Position numbers and translations under genes: made by a program. Below are positions 47,389 through 56,590 of a stretch of 64,000 nt of DNA, piece after piece (within the stretch, counting starts at the first letter, position 1; each line of letters opens with the position of its first letter). Origin of the DNA: Clostridiales bacterium (lineage in GTDB: Bacteria > Bacillota > Clostridia > Christensenellales > Aristaeellaceae); NCBI GenBank assembly GCA_016930575.1, contig JAFGGL010000019.1, forward strand, positions 1-64,000, in the 5' to 3' direction. The notes under the pieces are model-generated. The model was given only the letters and a program-made list of their open reading frames with translations. It did no database searches and had not been told where the DNA came from.

Positions 47389-47417
47389 TTACGCCGCGCC
47401 GCATTCAATGGTACAAT
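47389..47417 (+). promoter_or_regulatory. Duplicated azlC promoter driving a chimeric micro-ORF
   Basis: TTACGC (47389-47394), a 17-base spacer and TACAAT (47412-47417), homologous to the azlC promoter at 49431-49459. It now has no azlC behind it. Confidence 0.6.
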
Positions 47418-47449
47418 ATCCGGGAATCTTGTAAGGAGGGGCAAAGCAG

Positions 47450-47503
47450 ATGTCACCCACCCACAAACGGACCCGGGCGCTGCGCGTTAAGGTTGAACCA
47501 TAG
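47450..47503 (+). CDS. Chimeric 17-codon ORF at the duplication junction
   Basis: [17 protein letters not shown]: the first 12 residues repeat the start of AzlC, and the final ALRVKVEP matches the C-terminus of the CMD protein (ALRVKVVP). Both parents are joined in frame at GCGCTGCG. The azlC ribosome site (GTAAGGAGG) is kept. It is a product of the duplication, most likely not functional, but it can still be transcribed and translated. Confidence 0.6.
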   Translation: MSPTHKRTRALRVKVEP

Positions 47504-47533
47504 GCCTTTCCATATCGGCAATCCTTGTACCGC

Positions 47534-47564
47534 CGCGGACGCATATCGTCCGCGGTAGTTTTTG
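47534..47564 (+). terminator. Duplicated CMD terminator
   Basis: CCGCGGACG-CATAT-CGTCCGCGG, then TAGTTTTT. Counterpart of 45514-45542; it should end transcripts from the orphan azlC promoter. Confidence 0.8.
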
Positions 47565-47595
47565 CACCGTGAACCGTGCTTTACGGCGCTTTAGC

Positions 47596-47625
47596 TTGAC
47601 GATTAGCCGTATTCATGCCTATACT
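47596..47625 (+). promoter_or_regulatory. Promoter of propeller gene 2
   Basis: TTGACG, an 18-base spacer and TATACT; duplicate of 45574-45603. Confidence 0.75.
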
Positions 47626-47666
47626 AAGTTATACGGAGCAAAAATAAAAAAGGAGAACCATAAAGA

Positions 47667-49346
47667 ATGAAGAAAACCATTATCGCTTTGATGGCCGCAG
47701 CCCTTATGCTGACTATGTGGTCAGGCGCATCCGCCTCTGCGCAAAACGCGTCAGTGTCCGGTACGGTGCTGGACAGGGATTACCGATTTCAAGTTGAGTA
47801 CCAGACAACGTTGGTGCCGAATTTCGTCTGTCTGGATCAAAACGACCAGATTTTCGCCATCAACAACGACGGCGATACGATCTACCAGGTATGGGATACC
47901 GGAGAGGTTTCCGCCGTATTTTCTTTACCTGGGCAAATCATTGCCTGCATCGGGTTTGACAGCGAAAATACCCTGTGGTTCACAACGGGCGCGCGCCAGC
48001 TGTACAAGGTGGACGGCAGCGGCAATAAGAAACTGGTCGTCCGGGACGGCGCAAACCGTTTATTCCGCATCGACAGCCAGGATAACCTGTTCGCGGTGGA
48101 TATGTACGGGTATGACAAAACGATCCAGATCATATCGCCGGAAGGAACCGTGAAAGAGATCGCCTGGAACATGGATATCTCCTACCACGCCATAGGCCCG
48201 GACGACACCGTGCTCGTTCTCAATTACAAGGGCGAGATCCTGCAGATCGAAGCAAACGGCCGCAAGACCGTCATCGGCAAACGGGATTCGTTCGACGCGG
48301 GGCTTGCCATGGCCCCCAACGGCATGGTTTTCCTGCTGGACGATCAAATCCGCACGCTGGATATTGAAACCGGAACCATCATGCCTGTTGCCTGGTACGC
48401 GGAAAAATACGGCATGGTTCTTTTCAACGCCGACTTTGACAGTGCCGGGCGCATGTACCTGTATTCGGGAAATACGGGATTGTACCGCGTCGATTTCCAG
48501 GCTAGAACGGTGAAACAGATTTTAAGTCCCCGCGGTTCAACCATGGCAATGACCGTGAACGGCGTCGGGAACGTATATCTGGCATACGGCGACAACCTGC
48601 CCGGCGGCACATCCACCGTCTATCAGGTTGACGAGGGTAAGCTGACCGCGATCGCCACAGTACCGGGCGGCATCCCACGCGGTCTGGCCGCTTCGGGGCA
48701 GGATACGCTGTATATCGCTACCGAAGACCGCGAAACCGTTCCCTATATCTACTCGCTCAATCTTCTCACCGGAAAATACAAAAAGGTGCAGCGGATCGAA
48801 AGAAATCTGGATTCCCTGCTCGTTCATCCCAAAACAGGTCGGCTTTGGTGGAGTATCCGCTACGATAAAGTGTATTACATCAATTCCAAGGGGGACGTCT
48901 CTTGGATTCGCATGATCGATAACCCGGACGATATTTTCCTGGATTTCGGCCCGGACGGCACGTTGTACGCGGTCATTTGGAAATTCAGAACGGTACAGCC
49001 CGGGCCCGGCCCTCACAGCCTGTATAAACTGGGAGAACAATCGGCTTGGGTCGAATTGGCGGATATGCTTACGCAGGATCCGGGCATCTGGTGGGCGCTG
49101 CCCGTTACCGGTTTGGACGGCTCGGTGTATTCCGTCGCTTCCATCGACGGAAAGATGATCGCAAACTGGCGCAGCAACTCCTCGTTTGACGCCGTCCTGC
49201 GGCTGGACGACGACGGCGGATTTACGCTGATCGGGTACGATTTCCCCTACGACTGCATGGCGGCCGCCTGCGACCCGAACACGGGGGATATCCTGTTTAG
49301 CCACAGTTCCGGCGTGTACAGGATGACGCCGCCCGCGGCTAAATAA
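47667..49346 (+). CDS. Secreted beta-propeller-like protein, copy 2
   Basis: 559 aa with the same signal peptide style (cleavage SASA/QN), the same repeat order and the same end (SSGVYRMTPPAAK against SGGVYRMTPPAAE). Many positions differ, so the duplication is old enough for divergence, and both frames are intact. Retained motifs include NDGDTIYQVWDTGE, DSQDNLFAVD, APNGMVFLLDD and GPGPHSLYKLG. The divergence with two kept frames suggests that both copies are under selection, possibly for different ligands. Confidence 0.85.
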   Translation: MKKTIIALMAAALMLTMWSGASASAQNASVSGTVLDRDYRFQVEYQTTLVPNFVCLDQNDQIFAINNDGDTIYQVWDTGEVSAVFSLPGQIIACIGFDSENTLWFTTGARQLYKVDGSGNKKLVVRDGANRLFRIDSQDNLFAVDMYGYDKTIQIISPEGTVKEIAWNMDISYHAIGPDDTVLVLNYKGEILQIEANGRKTVIGKRDSFDAGLAMAPNGMVFLLDDQIRTLDIETGTIMPVAWYAEKYGMVLFNADFDSAGRMYLYSGNTGLYRVDFQARTVKQILSPRGSTMAMTVNGVGNVYLAYGDNLPGGTSTVYQVDEGKLTAIATVPGGIPRGLAASGQDTLYIATEDRETVPYIYSLNLLTGKYKKVQRIERNLDSLLVHPKTGRLWWSIRYDKVYYINSKGDVSWIRMIDNPDDIFLDFGPDGTLYAVIWKFRTVQPGPGPHSLYKLGEQSAWVELADMLTQDPGIWWALPVTGLDGSVYSVASIDGKMIANWRSNSSFDAVLRLDDDGGFTLIGYDFPYDCMAAACDPNTGDILFSHSSGVYRMTPPAAK

Positions 49347-49430
49347 GCGAGCCGGACAATTCTACAGCGGAGCAGTGACAATCGCCCCGTTGTTTTCATG
49401 TGAACCAGAGAATCGTATACGCTTTTCGCT

Positions 49431-49459
49431 TTGCGTCCGCCCGCTTTCAATGGTACAAT
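49431..49459 (+). promoter_or_regulatory. Promoter of azlCD
   Basis: TTGCGT (49431-49436), a 17-base spacer and TACAAT (49454-49459). Confidence 0.65.
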
Positions 49460-49490
49460 AGTCGGAACTATCAAAGGAGAAGCAGAGCAG

Positions 49491-50201
49491 ATGTCACCCA
49501 CCCATAAACGGACCCGGGCGCTGCGGGCGGCGTTCCCCTACACCATCCCGATCCTTACGGGCTTTGTGTTTCTGGGCATCGCCTACGGATATTACATGAC
49601 CTCGGAGGGCTTTCACGCGCTGTACCCGATTCTGATCAGCGCGACGGTGTTCGCGGGTTCGATGGAGTTTGCGGCCGTCAGCATCCTCAAGGAAGCGTTC
49701 GACCCCCTGCGCGTACTGCTGTTGACCGTCATGGTCAACGCGCGGCATCTGTTCTACGGCATCTCGATGCTGGAAAAATACCGCGCCGCAGGGCGAAAGA
49801 AGTTCTTCCTGATCTACGGCATGGCCGACGAGACCTTCTCGGTCAACTGCGCGGCGGATATCCCGCCGGACGTGGACAAGGGCTGGTTCATGCTGTGGGT
49901 GACGGTGCTCAACTACTGCTACTGGCAGTTTGGCACCGCGGTCGGCGCAATCCTCGGCTCGATGATCCACATCAACACCGAGGGACTGTCGTTTGTGCTG
50001 ACCGCCCTGTTCGTGGTGCTGTTTCTGGAACAATGGCTTAAGGAGAAAACGCACCACAGCGCGCTGCTGGGCCTGGGCGCGACGCTCGTGTGCCTGCTGA
50101 TATTCGGGAACCAAAACTTCATCCTGCCCGCCATGCTCGTGATCCTGGCCGGCTTGACGCTGTTGAAGGCGCCGCTTAGCAAGGCGGGTGACCGCGCATG
50201 A
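49491..50201 (+). CDS. azlC: Branched-chain amino acid exporter, large subunit
   Basis: 236 aa AzlC protein with about seven membrane helices and family motifs [27 protein letters not shown] and [12 protein letters not shown]. With AzlD it exports branched-chain amino acids or analogues. ATG 49491 has AAAGGAG upstream; the frame is open further upstream but homology and the ribosome site place the start here. Its first 35 bases are the ones copied to 47450. Confidence 0.93.
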   Translation: MSPTHKRTRALRAAFPYTIPILTGFVFLGIAYGYYMTSEGFHALYPILISATVFAGSMEFAAVSILKEAFDPLRVLLLTVMVNARHLFYGISMLEKYRAAGRKKFFLIYGMADETFSVNCAADIPPDVDKGWFMLWVTVLNYCYWQFGTAVGAILGSMIHINTEGLSFVLTALFVVLFLEQWLKEKTHHSALLGLGATLVCLLIFGNQNFILPAMLVILAGLTLLKAPLSKAGDRA

Positions 50202-50524
50202 CGCTTATGCAGGAGATCATCACCGTCGCCATGATGGTGCTTGGCACGGTGGCGACGCGGTTCTTGCCGTTCCTTCTGATATCGTCCAAAAAGCCGACGC
50301 CCGGATACATCCGCTATCTGGGGATCATGCTGCCCTCCGCCGCGATGGGGCTGCTGGTGATCTACTCGTATAAGGACGTGAGCATCCTGGGCGGCGCGCA
50401 CGGCATCCCGGAGCTGATCGCAACCGCCGTGGTGGTGGCGCTGCACCTGTGGAAGCGGCAGATGCTGTTGTCCATCGCGGGCGGCACGGTGCTGTATATG
50501 CTGCTGGTGCAGTTTGTGTTTTGA
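50198..50524 (+). CDS. azlD: Branched-chain amino acid exporter, small subunit
   Basis: 108 aa, four helices, AzlD family: [24 protein letters not shown] and [20 protein letters not shown] overlap with azlC implies coupled translation and a stoichiometric complex. Confidence 0.93.
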   Translation: MTLMQEIITVAMMVLGTVATRFLPFLLISSKKPTPGYIRYLGIMLPSAAMGLLVIYSYKDVSILGGAHGIPELIATAVVVALHLWKRQMLLSIAGGTVLYMLLVQFVF

Positions 50525-50601
50525 TCATCAAAAAGAAGCGGGCAGATGTCCGCTCCCATTGAGTTTGTCGATCAACGGCGTTTGATTCACTTCCTTCGAA
50601 G

Positions 50602-51048
50602 CTATCCCTCGCCTTGCACGACCCCCTTTTGCAATATGATGTTGGCGTAGGGCGCCAGTTCGCCCGTGGCGATGACGGCATAAGCGGCGCGCGCTTCCTG
50701 ATAAAAGGCGAAGCGTTCCAGCCTGCGGATGCAAGACGCGTCCAGCCCCCCGGCGTTCATTAAAATGGCGGCGTAGCCGTTTGCCGCTTGTTCGCCGACC
50801 GCGTTCTTTGTTTCGGGCTGCATCAGCGTGACGGGCTGGGCGATGAAGGTATCCAGCGGAAACAGCGAAAGCACCGCCGAAAGCAGCGCGGGGATGCCGT
50901 GCCCGTCGCAGCGCAGCACGGGTTTGCCCCTGCCGATACTTTCAGCGGGGAAGTTCGCGTCCGCCAGCACAATGGTATCGCCATGCCCCATTTCACAAAG
51001 CACCTTGAGAAGCTCCGGGGAAAGGATGGGGTCTATCCGTTTGAGCAT
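50602..51048 (-). CDS. fucU: L-fucose mutarotase (RbsD/FucU family)
   Basis: Interconverts the anomers of L-fucose for the isomerase. 148 aa with the family signature MGHGDTIVLADANFPA (catalytic His) and the C-terminal YANIILQKGVV. It lies 16 bases after fucI on the same strand and is surely in the same operon, which decides FucU rather than RbsD. Confidence 0.92.
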   Translation of the reverse strand: MLKRIDPILSPELLKVLCEMGHGDTIVLADANFPAESIGRGKPVLRCDGHGIPALLSAVLSLFPLDTFIAQPVTLMQPETKNAVGEQAANGYAAILMNAGGLDASCIRRLERFAFYQEARAAYAVIATGELAPYANIILQKGVVQGEG

Positions 51049-51064
51049 GGTAAATTTCCCTGTC

Positions 51065-52858
51065 CTATTTAAACAGCGGGCCGTAGGCGGCGCAGGCGCG
51101 GTAGTCCGCGCCCTCCGGATCCATGCCGAAAGCGCTCCAGGACGCGGGGCGGAAGATGGTTTCTTCCGGTACGTTGTGCATGCTCACGGGGATGCGCAGC
51201 ATGGAGCAAAGGGTGATGAGATCCGCGCCGATGTGCCCGTAGCTGATCGCGCCATGGTTGGCGCCCCAGGCGCGCATCACGGTATAGGCCGAGGTGAAAT
51301 TCCCCTTACCAGTCACCCGCGGCGCAAACCACGTGCAGGGCCAGGTGTAGTCCGTGCGCTTCCAGAGCGTATCGGATACCTGGTCGGGCAGCTTCACGGT
51401 ATGCCCTTCGGCGATCTGCACCACCGGACCAACGCCCTTGACGAGATTCAGGCGCATCATGGTCACGGGCATCTCCGCCTTCGTCTCAAAGCGGCTGGAA
51501 TACCCGCCGCCGCGGAAGTATCCCTGGTCGGCCGCGCACCAGGTGGTGGCGGAAAGCATGGCGCCGATATCATCTTCGGTCACCTCGTACCAGGGCTTGA
51601 TCACCGGCTGGCTTGATTGATCCTTGCATACGCCGCTAGCATCCAGGCAGGACGCACCGGAGTTGATCAGGTGGATGATGCCGCCGGAGGCTTCGGCCTT
51701 GCCCTCAAGCGCATAGCCCGTCGCCTTTTTCACGGCCTCGGGGCTCCAGTAGGTGCGCACGTCGGAGAAAATCTGCGGCGTGTGCGTAAGCAGCTTGCCA
51801 AACAGCATCCCCAGGCCGTTTAAAACGTCGTTCTCGGTGGCGAGGATGTAAGGCTCGCGCGCGCCGGTCCAGTCAAACGAGGTATTCAGCAGCGCTTCGG
51901 GGAAATCGCAGTTGGGGTAGAAGTCCGTCCACTGGCGCTGCCCCTGGAAGCCCGCGGCAATGGCGTTGTGCCCCAGCGTCTCTTCCTCGCAACCTTTTGG
52001 CAGGTTCTGATTGCCCGCCATCAGGTCCTTGATGATGCACATCATCTTGACGACGAATTCCCAGTCCTCCGCCTTCTTCGCGGGGGATTTCTGTACGGCG
52101 GGCGGGTTTTTATCCAGCCCTTCTTTACAGTGTTCCTTCGTCCAGGCCAGCGCGCGCCGGAATTCGGCTTCGTCGTATATGTTTTCGGTCATGCGGCGGA
52201 TGACTTCGACTTCGTCCACGCTCTCCACGCGCATGCCCAGATATTCTTCGATGAAGTTGGGATTGATAATGGAGCCGCCGATGCCCATGCAGACCGAGCC
52301 GATCTGCAGGTAGCTTTTCCCGTGCATAGCGGCCGCGGCGATCGCCGCGCGCGCAAAGCGCAGGAGCATTCCCCGCACATCCTCGGGGATCTCCGAATCG
52401 TCGGCGTCCTGCACGTCCTTGCCGTAAATGCCGAAGGCCGGCAGCCCCTTCTGGGCGTGCGTGGCCAGGACGCTTGCCAGGTACACCGCGCCCGGACGCT
52501 CCGTGCCGTTGAAACCCCAAACAGCCTTGATGGTCATCGGGTCAGCGTCCATGGTTTCGGCGCCGTAGCACCAGCAGGGCGTGACCGTGATGGTGATATC
52601 CACGCCGAGTTTTTTAAACTTCTCCTGGCAGGCCGCGGCCTCGGGCACGCGCCCGATGGTCGTATCGGCGATCACTACGTTTACAGGCATACCGTCGGGA
52701 TAACGCAGGGTATCGCGCAGCAGTTTGGCGGCGGACTTCGCCATGTTCATGGTCTGGTCCTCCAGGCTCGCACGTACGTCGGGATTGCCGCGCCGTGCGT
52801 CGATGGTCGGACGGATGCCGATCACAGGGTATGCGCCGACAAATCGTGTGTTGCTCAT
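51065..52858 (-). CDS. fucI: L-fucose isomerase
   Basis: Converts L-fucose to L-fuculose in the cytoplasm; Mn-dependent. 597 aa, the expected length (E. coli about 591). Family segments include [66 protein letters not shown] and [20 protein letters not shown] 52858 has GGGG 6 bases upstream; a GTG at 52870 is less likely. Fuculokinase and aldolase are not in the window, so the pathway continues elsewhere. Divergent from the AraC gene. Confidence 0.95.
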   Translation of the reverse strand: MSNTRFVGAYPVIGIRPTIDARRGNPDVRASLEDQTMNMAKSAAKLLRDTLRYPDGMPVNVVIADTTIGRVPEAAACQEKFKKLGVDITITVTPCWCYGAETMDADPMTIKAVWGFNGTERPGAVYLASVLATHAQKGLPAFGIYGKDVQDADDSEIPEDVRGMLLRFARAAIAAAAMHGKSYLQIGSVCMGIGGSIINPNFIEEYLGMRVESVDEVEVIRRMTENIYDEAEFRRALAWTKEHCKEGLDKNPPAVQKSPAKKAEDWEFVVKMMCIIKDLMAGNQNLPKGCEEETLGHNAIAAGFQGQRQWTDFYPNCDFPEALLNTSFDWTGAREPYILATENDVLNGLGMLFGKLLTHTPQIFSDVRTYWSPEAVKKATGYALEGKAEASGGIIHLINSGASCLDASGVCKDQSSQPVIKPWYEVTEDDIGAMLSATTWCAADQGYFRGGGYSSRFETKAEMPVTMMRLNLVKGVGPVVQIAEGHTVKLPDQVSDTLWKRTDYTWPCTWFAPRVTGKGNFTSAYTVMRAWGANHGAISYGHIGADLITLCSMLRIPVSMHNVPEETIFRPASWSAFGMDPEGADYRACAAYGPLFK

Positions 52859-52894
52859 AATCATCCCCACTTTAATATTGTCTTATGAATAACA

Positions 52895-52933
52895 TTATAG
52901 TGCTTTACAAACGGATTTTTCTTGTGATATAGT
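52895..52933. promoter_or_regulatory. Divergent promoters of fucIU and the AraC gene
   Basis: Plus strand: TTTACA (52904-52909), an 18-base spacer and TATAGT (52928-52933). Minus strand: TATAAT around 52895-52900 with only a weak -35. The two overlap, so the AraC protein could control both from one region. Confidence 0.6.
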
Positions 52934-52970
52934 AATGAAACTTAGTAGAATATTCACTTTTAGGGGATAT

Positions 52971-53831
52971 ATGAAGTATTTGGAACAACGCGAGAGCCGC
53001 GTGCACGGAACGTTTGACTTTCCGTTTGGGTATTACAACATCACATCGGAGCACCCGCGCTATATCATGGTAGACCACTGGCATCCGGAATATGAAATCA
53101 TCCGGATCAACAAGGGCACGTTTCCCTTCAAGGTCAACGGACACCAATACGTAGGCCAGCCGGGTGATTTCTTTATCGTGCAGGACGGCGCGCTGCACGG
53201 CGGTATTCCACAGCGCTGTCACTACGAGTGCATCGTGTTCAATCTGCACACCATCGCCGAGCTCAACCCGCTGTGCGTACAGCTCATCCAACCGGTGCTG
53301 TTTGGCGGCTCGCAGTTTCCCGAGTACATCTCCCAGCCCAATGCACGGCTGAAGCAAGCGGGCGACGCGCTGTTTTCCTCCTTCGCGATGGACAGCGAGA
53401 ATTCCCCCTACTTCACCATCGGCGCGATCTTCACTTTCATCGGCGCGCTTTTGGACGGCTACACCGAGCGCCGCACCCAAAAGCCCCAGGAGGCCGAACT
53501 GCGCCGCCTGGCGCGCATCAAGGATGTGCTGCGCCTGATCCGCAACCATTACCACGAGGAGATCACGCTGGACGATATGGCGACCAGCGCGCATATGAAC
53601 AAGCATTACTTCTGCCGCTATTTCCGCGAGATGATGGGCAAAACGCCCATCCAGTACCTCAACTACTACCGCGTGGAATGCGCCTGCGAGCTCTTATCCA
53701 CCTCAGAGCGAACCGTATCCGAAGTGGCGATGGCCTGCGGGTTTAACAACATTTCCTATTTCACCCGCGTGTTTGGCACGCACAGGGGCATCACGCCCAG
53801 CCTCTTTGCCAAACGCTCCCGGCTATCTTGA
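52971..53831 (+). CDS. AraC-family regulator of the fucose/xyloside locus
   Basis: 286 aa. Residues 20-150 are an AraC-type cupin sensor (HWHPEYEIIRINKGTFPFKVNG, GDFFIVQDGALHGG). The C-terminal 100 residues contain the two helix-turn-helix units (LDDMATSAHMNKHYFCRYFREMMG; VSEVAMACGFNNISYFTRVF). AGGGG lies 4 bases before ATG 52971. It precedes the xylosidase by 16 bases and faces fucI, so it probably activates both in response to fucose, xylose or an oligosaccharide. Confidence 0.92.
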   Translation: MKYLEQRESRVHGTFDFPFGYYNITSEHPRYIMVDHWHPEYEIIRINKGTFPFKVNGHQYVGQPGDFFIVQDGALHGGIPQRCHYECIVFNLHTIAELNPLCVQLIQPVLFGGSQFPEYISQPNARLKQAGDALFSSFAMDSENSPYFTIGAIFTFIGALLDGYTERRTQKPQEAELRRLARIKDVLRLIRNHYHEEITLDDMATSAHMNKHYFCRYFREMMGKTPIQYLNYYRVECACELLSTSERTVSEVAMACGFNNISYFTRVFGTHRGITPSLFAKRSRLS

Positions 53832-53847
53832 TTATGAAGGTGATTGT

Positions 53848-56112
53848 ATGAAATTCACAGACGGTTTCTGGCTAACCAAACCCGGGATTAAGCTTTTCAA
53901 CTGCGCGCAGGTTCAGGACGCGCGATGGGACGGCGACGCGTTCGCGGTGTACTGCTCGTTTGAACCCGTACTGAACCGGGGCATGACGCTGACAGGTCCG
54001 ATGCTCACCCTGCGCTTCACCGCGCCGCGCGAAGGCATCCTTTCGGTGAAGATCACCAACTACGAAGGCGTCAGCCGCAAGGAGCCGCGCTTTACGCTGC
54101 ACACGGATGGCGGAAAGGTGAAAGTGCAAGAAGAAGACGACAGGATTACGCTGTCGTCGGGATCGCTCAGCGCGGTGGTCACCAAAGAGAAATTCAGCCT
54201 GCGCTTTTTCGAGAACGGCCGGGAACTGACAGGTTTCGGCGGCCGTCATATCGGCTGTGCGAAAACGCCGGACGGCTGGTACATACGCGCGAAGCTGGAC
54301 GTGGACGTTGGCGAGACGCTCTACGGCCTGGGCGAGCGCTTTACCCCGTTTGTGAAAAACGGGCAGAGCGTTGACATCTGGAACGAGGACGGTGGAACGT
54401 CCTCCGATCTGGCGTATAAAAACATCCCGTTCTACCTCACCAATAAAGGTTACGGCGTGTTCGTCAACTCGACGGACAGGGTGAGCTTCGAGCTGTGCTC
54501 GGAAGCCGTGGAAAGCGCGCAGGTCTCTCTGCCGGGGCACAGCTTGGAATTGATGCTCATCGGCGGCGGGAATATGAAAGCGGTTGTCGACCGCTACACC
54601 GCGCTCACGGGCCGCCCGGCGCTGCCGCCGGCGTGGAGCTTCGGGCTGTGGCTGACGACTTCGTTCACCACGGACTACAACGAAGAAACCATCAATGAGT
54701 TCGTGGACGGCATGGCAAAGCGCGATATCCCGCTGCGCGTGTTCCACTTCGACTGCTTCTGGATGAAGCCGTACGAATGGTGCAATTTCGCCTGGGACAG
54801 GGCAAGTTTCCCCGACCCCGAAGGCATGATACGGCGCTTGAAGGCGCGCGGGCTCAAGACCTGCGTGTGGATCAACCCCTACATCGGGCAGAAATCCCCG
54901 CTGTTTACCGAGGGACGCGGCAAGGGATATTTTCTCAAGCGCGAAAACGGCGACGTGTGGCAGTGGGATATGTGGCAGGCCGGCATGGCGATCGTGGACT
55001 TCACCAATCCCGAAGTATGTACATGGTATCAGGAGAAGCTCAAAACCCTGCTGGATATGGGCGTGGACAGCTTCAAGACCGATTTCGGCGAACGTATACC
55101 CACCGATTGCGTATATTCCGACGGCAGCGATCCCGTGGGGATGCACAACTACTACACGCATCTGTATAACAAGACCGTGTTCGAGCTTCTGGAGCGCGAA
55201 CGCGGTAAGGACGAGGCCTGCGTGTTCGCGCGCAGCGCCACTGCGGGCGGCCAGCAATACCCCGTTCACTGGGGCGGCGACTGCTCAAGCACCTACGTGA
55301 GCATGGCTGAATCACTCAGGGCCGGGCTGTCGCTGTGCATGAGCGGGTTTGCGTTCTGGAGCCACGATATCTCCGGTTTTGAGGACACGGCGACCGAGGA
55401 CGTATACGTGCGCTGGGCGCAGTTTGGACTGTTATCCAGCCATTCGCGCCTGCATGGGTCTTCCAGCTACCGCGTGCCCTGGCTGTTCGGCGACCACGCG
55501 GTAAAAGCCGTACGCGACTTCTCCAAACTCAAATGCCGCCTGATGCCCTACCTGTACACGGCCTCCGTGCATGCACACCAGACCGGCACGCCTGTGATGC
55601 GTGCGATGGCGATGGAGTTCTTCGGCGATCCCGCCTGCGAGGCGCTTGACCGCCAGTACATGCTGGGCGGAAGCCTGCTGGTGGCGCCGGTGTTCCGCGA
55701 GGACGGCACGGTGGACTACTATCTGCCGGAAGGAACCTGGACGCATCTGCTCTCTGGCGAGACAAAAGAAGGCGGTGCGTGGAAGAAAGAAACATACGAC
55801 CTTTCCAGCCTGCCGCTGTTCGTTCAAGAAAATGCCATCCTGCCGCTCGGGCAGAGCGAGGAGCAGGTGGACTACGATTACCTGGACGGTCTGGAGCTGC
55901 ACCTCTATCGCCCGAAGGAAGGCGTACCCGCGAAAATCGAAATGACCGACAGCAAAGGCAAGCGCACCCTGACGGTTACGATGACGAAGCAAAACGGCAA
56001 GATCACGCTGACCGTAAACGGCAAACACCGGGGGATCGCTGTCATCCTGCACGGCGATAAAGAAATCCGCGCGGCGCTTGCGCCGGACCAGAACGAAATC
56101 ACCCTTGCCTGA
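53848..56112 (+). CDS. GH31 alpha-xylosidase (YicI type)
   Basis: Releases xylose from the ends of xyloglucan oligosaccharides. 754 aa. Nucleophile Asp412 lies in SFKTDFGERIP, acid/base Asp478 in YPVHWGGD. Phe273, Cys303, Phe304 and Lys410 correspond to YicI residues linked to xyloside rather than glucoside specificity. No signal peptide, so it acts inside the cell after oligosaccharide uptake. ATG 53848 follows AAGGTGA. Cotranscribed with the AraC gene. Confidence 0.94.
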   Translation: MKFTDGFWLTKPGIKLFNCAQVQDARWDGDAFAVYCSFEPVLNRGMTLTGPMLTLRFTAPREGILSVKITNYEGVSRKEPRFTLHTDGGKVKVQEEDDRITLSSGSLSAVVTKEKFSLRFFENGRELTGFGGRHIGCAKTPDGWYIRAKLDVDVGETLYGLGERFTPFVKNGQSVDIWNEDGGTSSDLAYKNIPFYLTNKGYGVFVNSTDRVSFELCSEAVESAQVSLPGHSLELMLIGGGNMKAVVDRYTALTGRPALPPAWSFGLWLTTSFTTDYNEETINEFVDGMAKRDIPLRVFHFDCFWMKPYEWCNFAWDRASFPDPEGMIRRLKARGLKTCVWINPYIGQKSPLFTEGRGKGYFLKRENGDVWQWDMWQAGMAIVDFTNPEVCTWYQEKLKTLLDMGVDSFKTDFGERIPTDCVYSDGSDPVGMHNYYTHLYNKTVFELLERERGKDEACVFARSATAGGQQYPVHWGGDCSSTYVSMAESLRAGLSLCMSGFAFWSHDISGFEDTATEDVYVRWAQFGLLSSHSRLHGSSSYRVPWLFGDHAVKAVRDFSKLKCRLMPYLYTASVHAHQTGTPVMRAMAMEFFGDPACEALDRQYMLGGSLLVAPVFREDGTVDYYLPEGTWTHLLSGETKEGGAWKKETYDLSSLPLFVQENAILPLGQSEEQVDYDYLDGLELHLYRPKEGVPAKIEMTDSKGKRTLTVTMTKQNGKITLTVNGKHRGIAVILHGDKEIRAALAPDQNEITLA

Positions 56113-56128
56113 CGCAGGGAGCCCTGTC

Positions 56129-56383
56129 ATGAAACATGCCGCGCAGTCGCTTGCGTAAAGCGCAGGCGATAAAATTCATTTATAACCCGCATTCCCAAAG
56201 CGCTGGACAGGGCATGCGCATGGCCTGCGCCTGCACGACGGCGTGGAAACTGATATCGTTTTCGATGACGGAAAGGCTGTATCCGCAAGCGTTCGTGTCC
56301 CCGAAGGCGCCGCGCCGCCTGTTTTCTGCTATCAAGGAATGCCAGCGGACAGAAAGATGACTGTGCAAGCGCAGAACCCCTGA
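56129..56383 (+). pseudogene. Decayed C-terminal fragment of GH95 alpha-L-fucosidase
   Basis: One frame reads AQSLA-stop-SAGDKIHL-stop-PAFPKRWTGHA, then GLRLHDGVETDIVF and DDGKAVSASVRVPEG, ending in TGA at 56381-56383. GH95 fucosidases have LLQSHAGEIHLLPALP..W..G...GLR..GG..VD..W.DG at this place, so this is their last 80 residues with two in-frame stops. It lies directly behind the xylosidase and beside the fucose genes. The catalytic part is gone. Confidence 0.65.
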
Positions 56384-56463
56384 TACAGCATCATTTCGCC
56401 AAAAGTCAATCAATGCACCACGGAAGCGCCGTCCGCCGGCGGAACGCCTGTTGCGGTCATTAC

Positions 56464-56502
56464 ACAATAGTCACTATATATTTGGTAAATGTTCACTATT
56501 GT
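56464..56502 (+). promoter_or_regulatory. Possible operator upstream of the GH5/ABC operon
   Basis: ACAATAGT (56464-56471) and its reverse complement ACTATTGT (56495-56502), 31 bases centre to centre, directly upstream of the -35 box. An activator site is likely from the position. Confidence 0.5.
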
Positions 56503-56505
56503 TGC

Positions 56506-56534
56506 TTGACGAAATCGTTTGAGGAAGTTAGAAT
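56506..56534 (+). promoter_or_regulatory. Promoter of the GH5/ABC operon
   Basis: TTGACG (56506-56511), a 17-base spacer and TAGAAT (56529-56534); predicted leader of about 50 bases. Confidence 0.8.
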
Positions 56535-56590
56535 AACTGTACAGAAGTCGAGTTATCGACAACCCAACAAAACAAGAACGGGAGGAACCT

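Larger units (their letters stand above)
45451..49525 (+). repeat. 2-kb tandem duplication, two diverged copies
   Basis: Unit 1 runs from 45451 to about 47474, unit 2 from 47475 to about 49515. GGGCGCTGCG occurs at 45451-45460 (end of the CMD gene), 47475-47484 (junction) and 49516-49525 (start of azlC). Each unit contains the CMD tail, a GC terminator, a TTGACG-18-TATACT promoter, a propeller gene, and an azlC promoter with start codon. Confidence 0.88.

Noticed and set aside
53872..55269. 465-codon minus-strand frame
   Set aside because: Antisense of the GH31 xylosidase, whose catalytic residues are intact.
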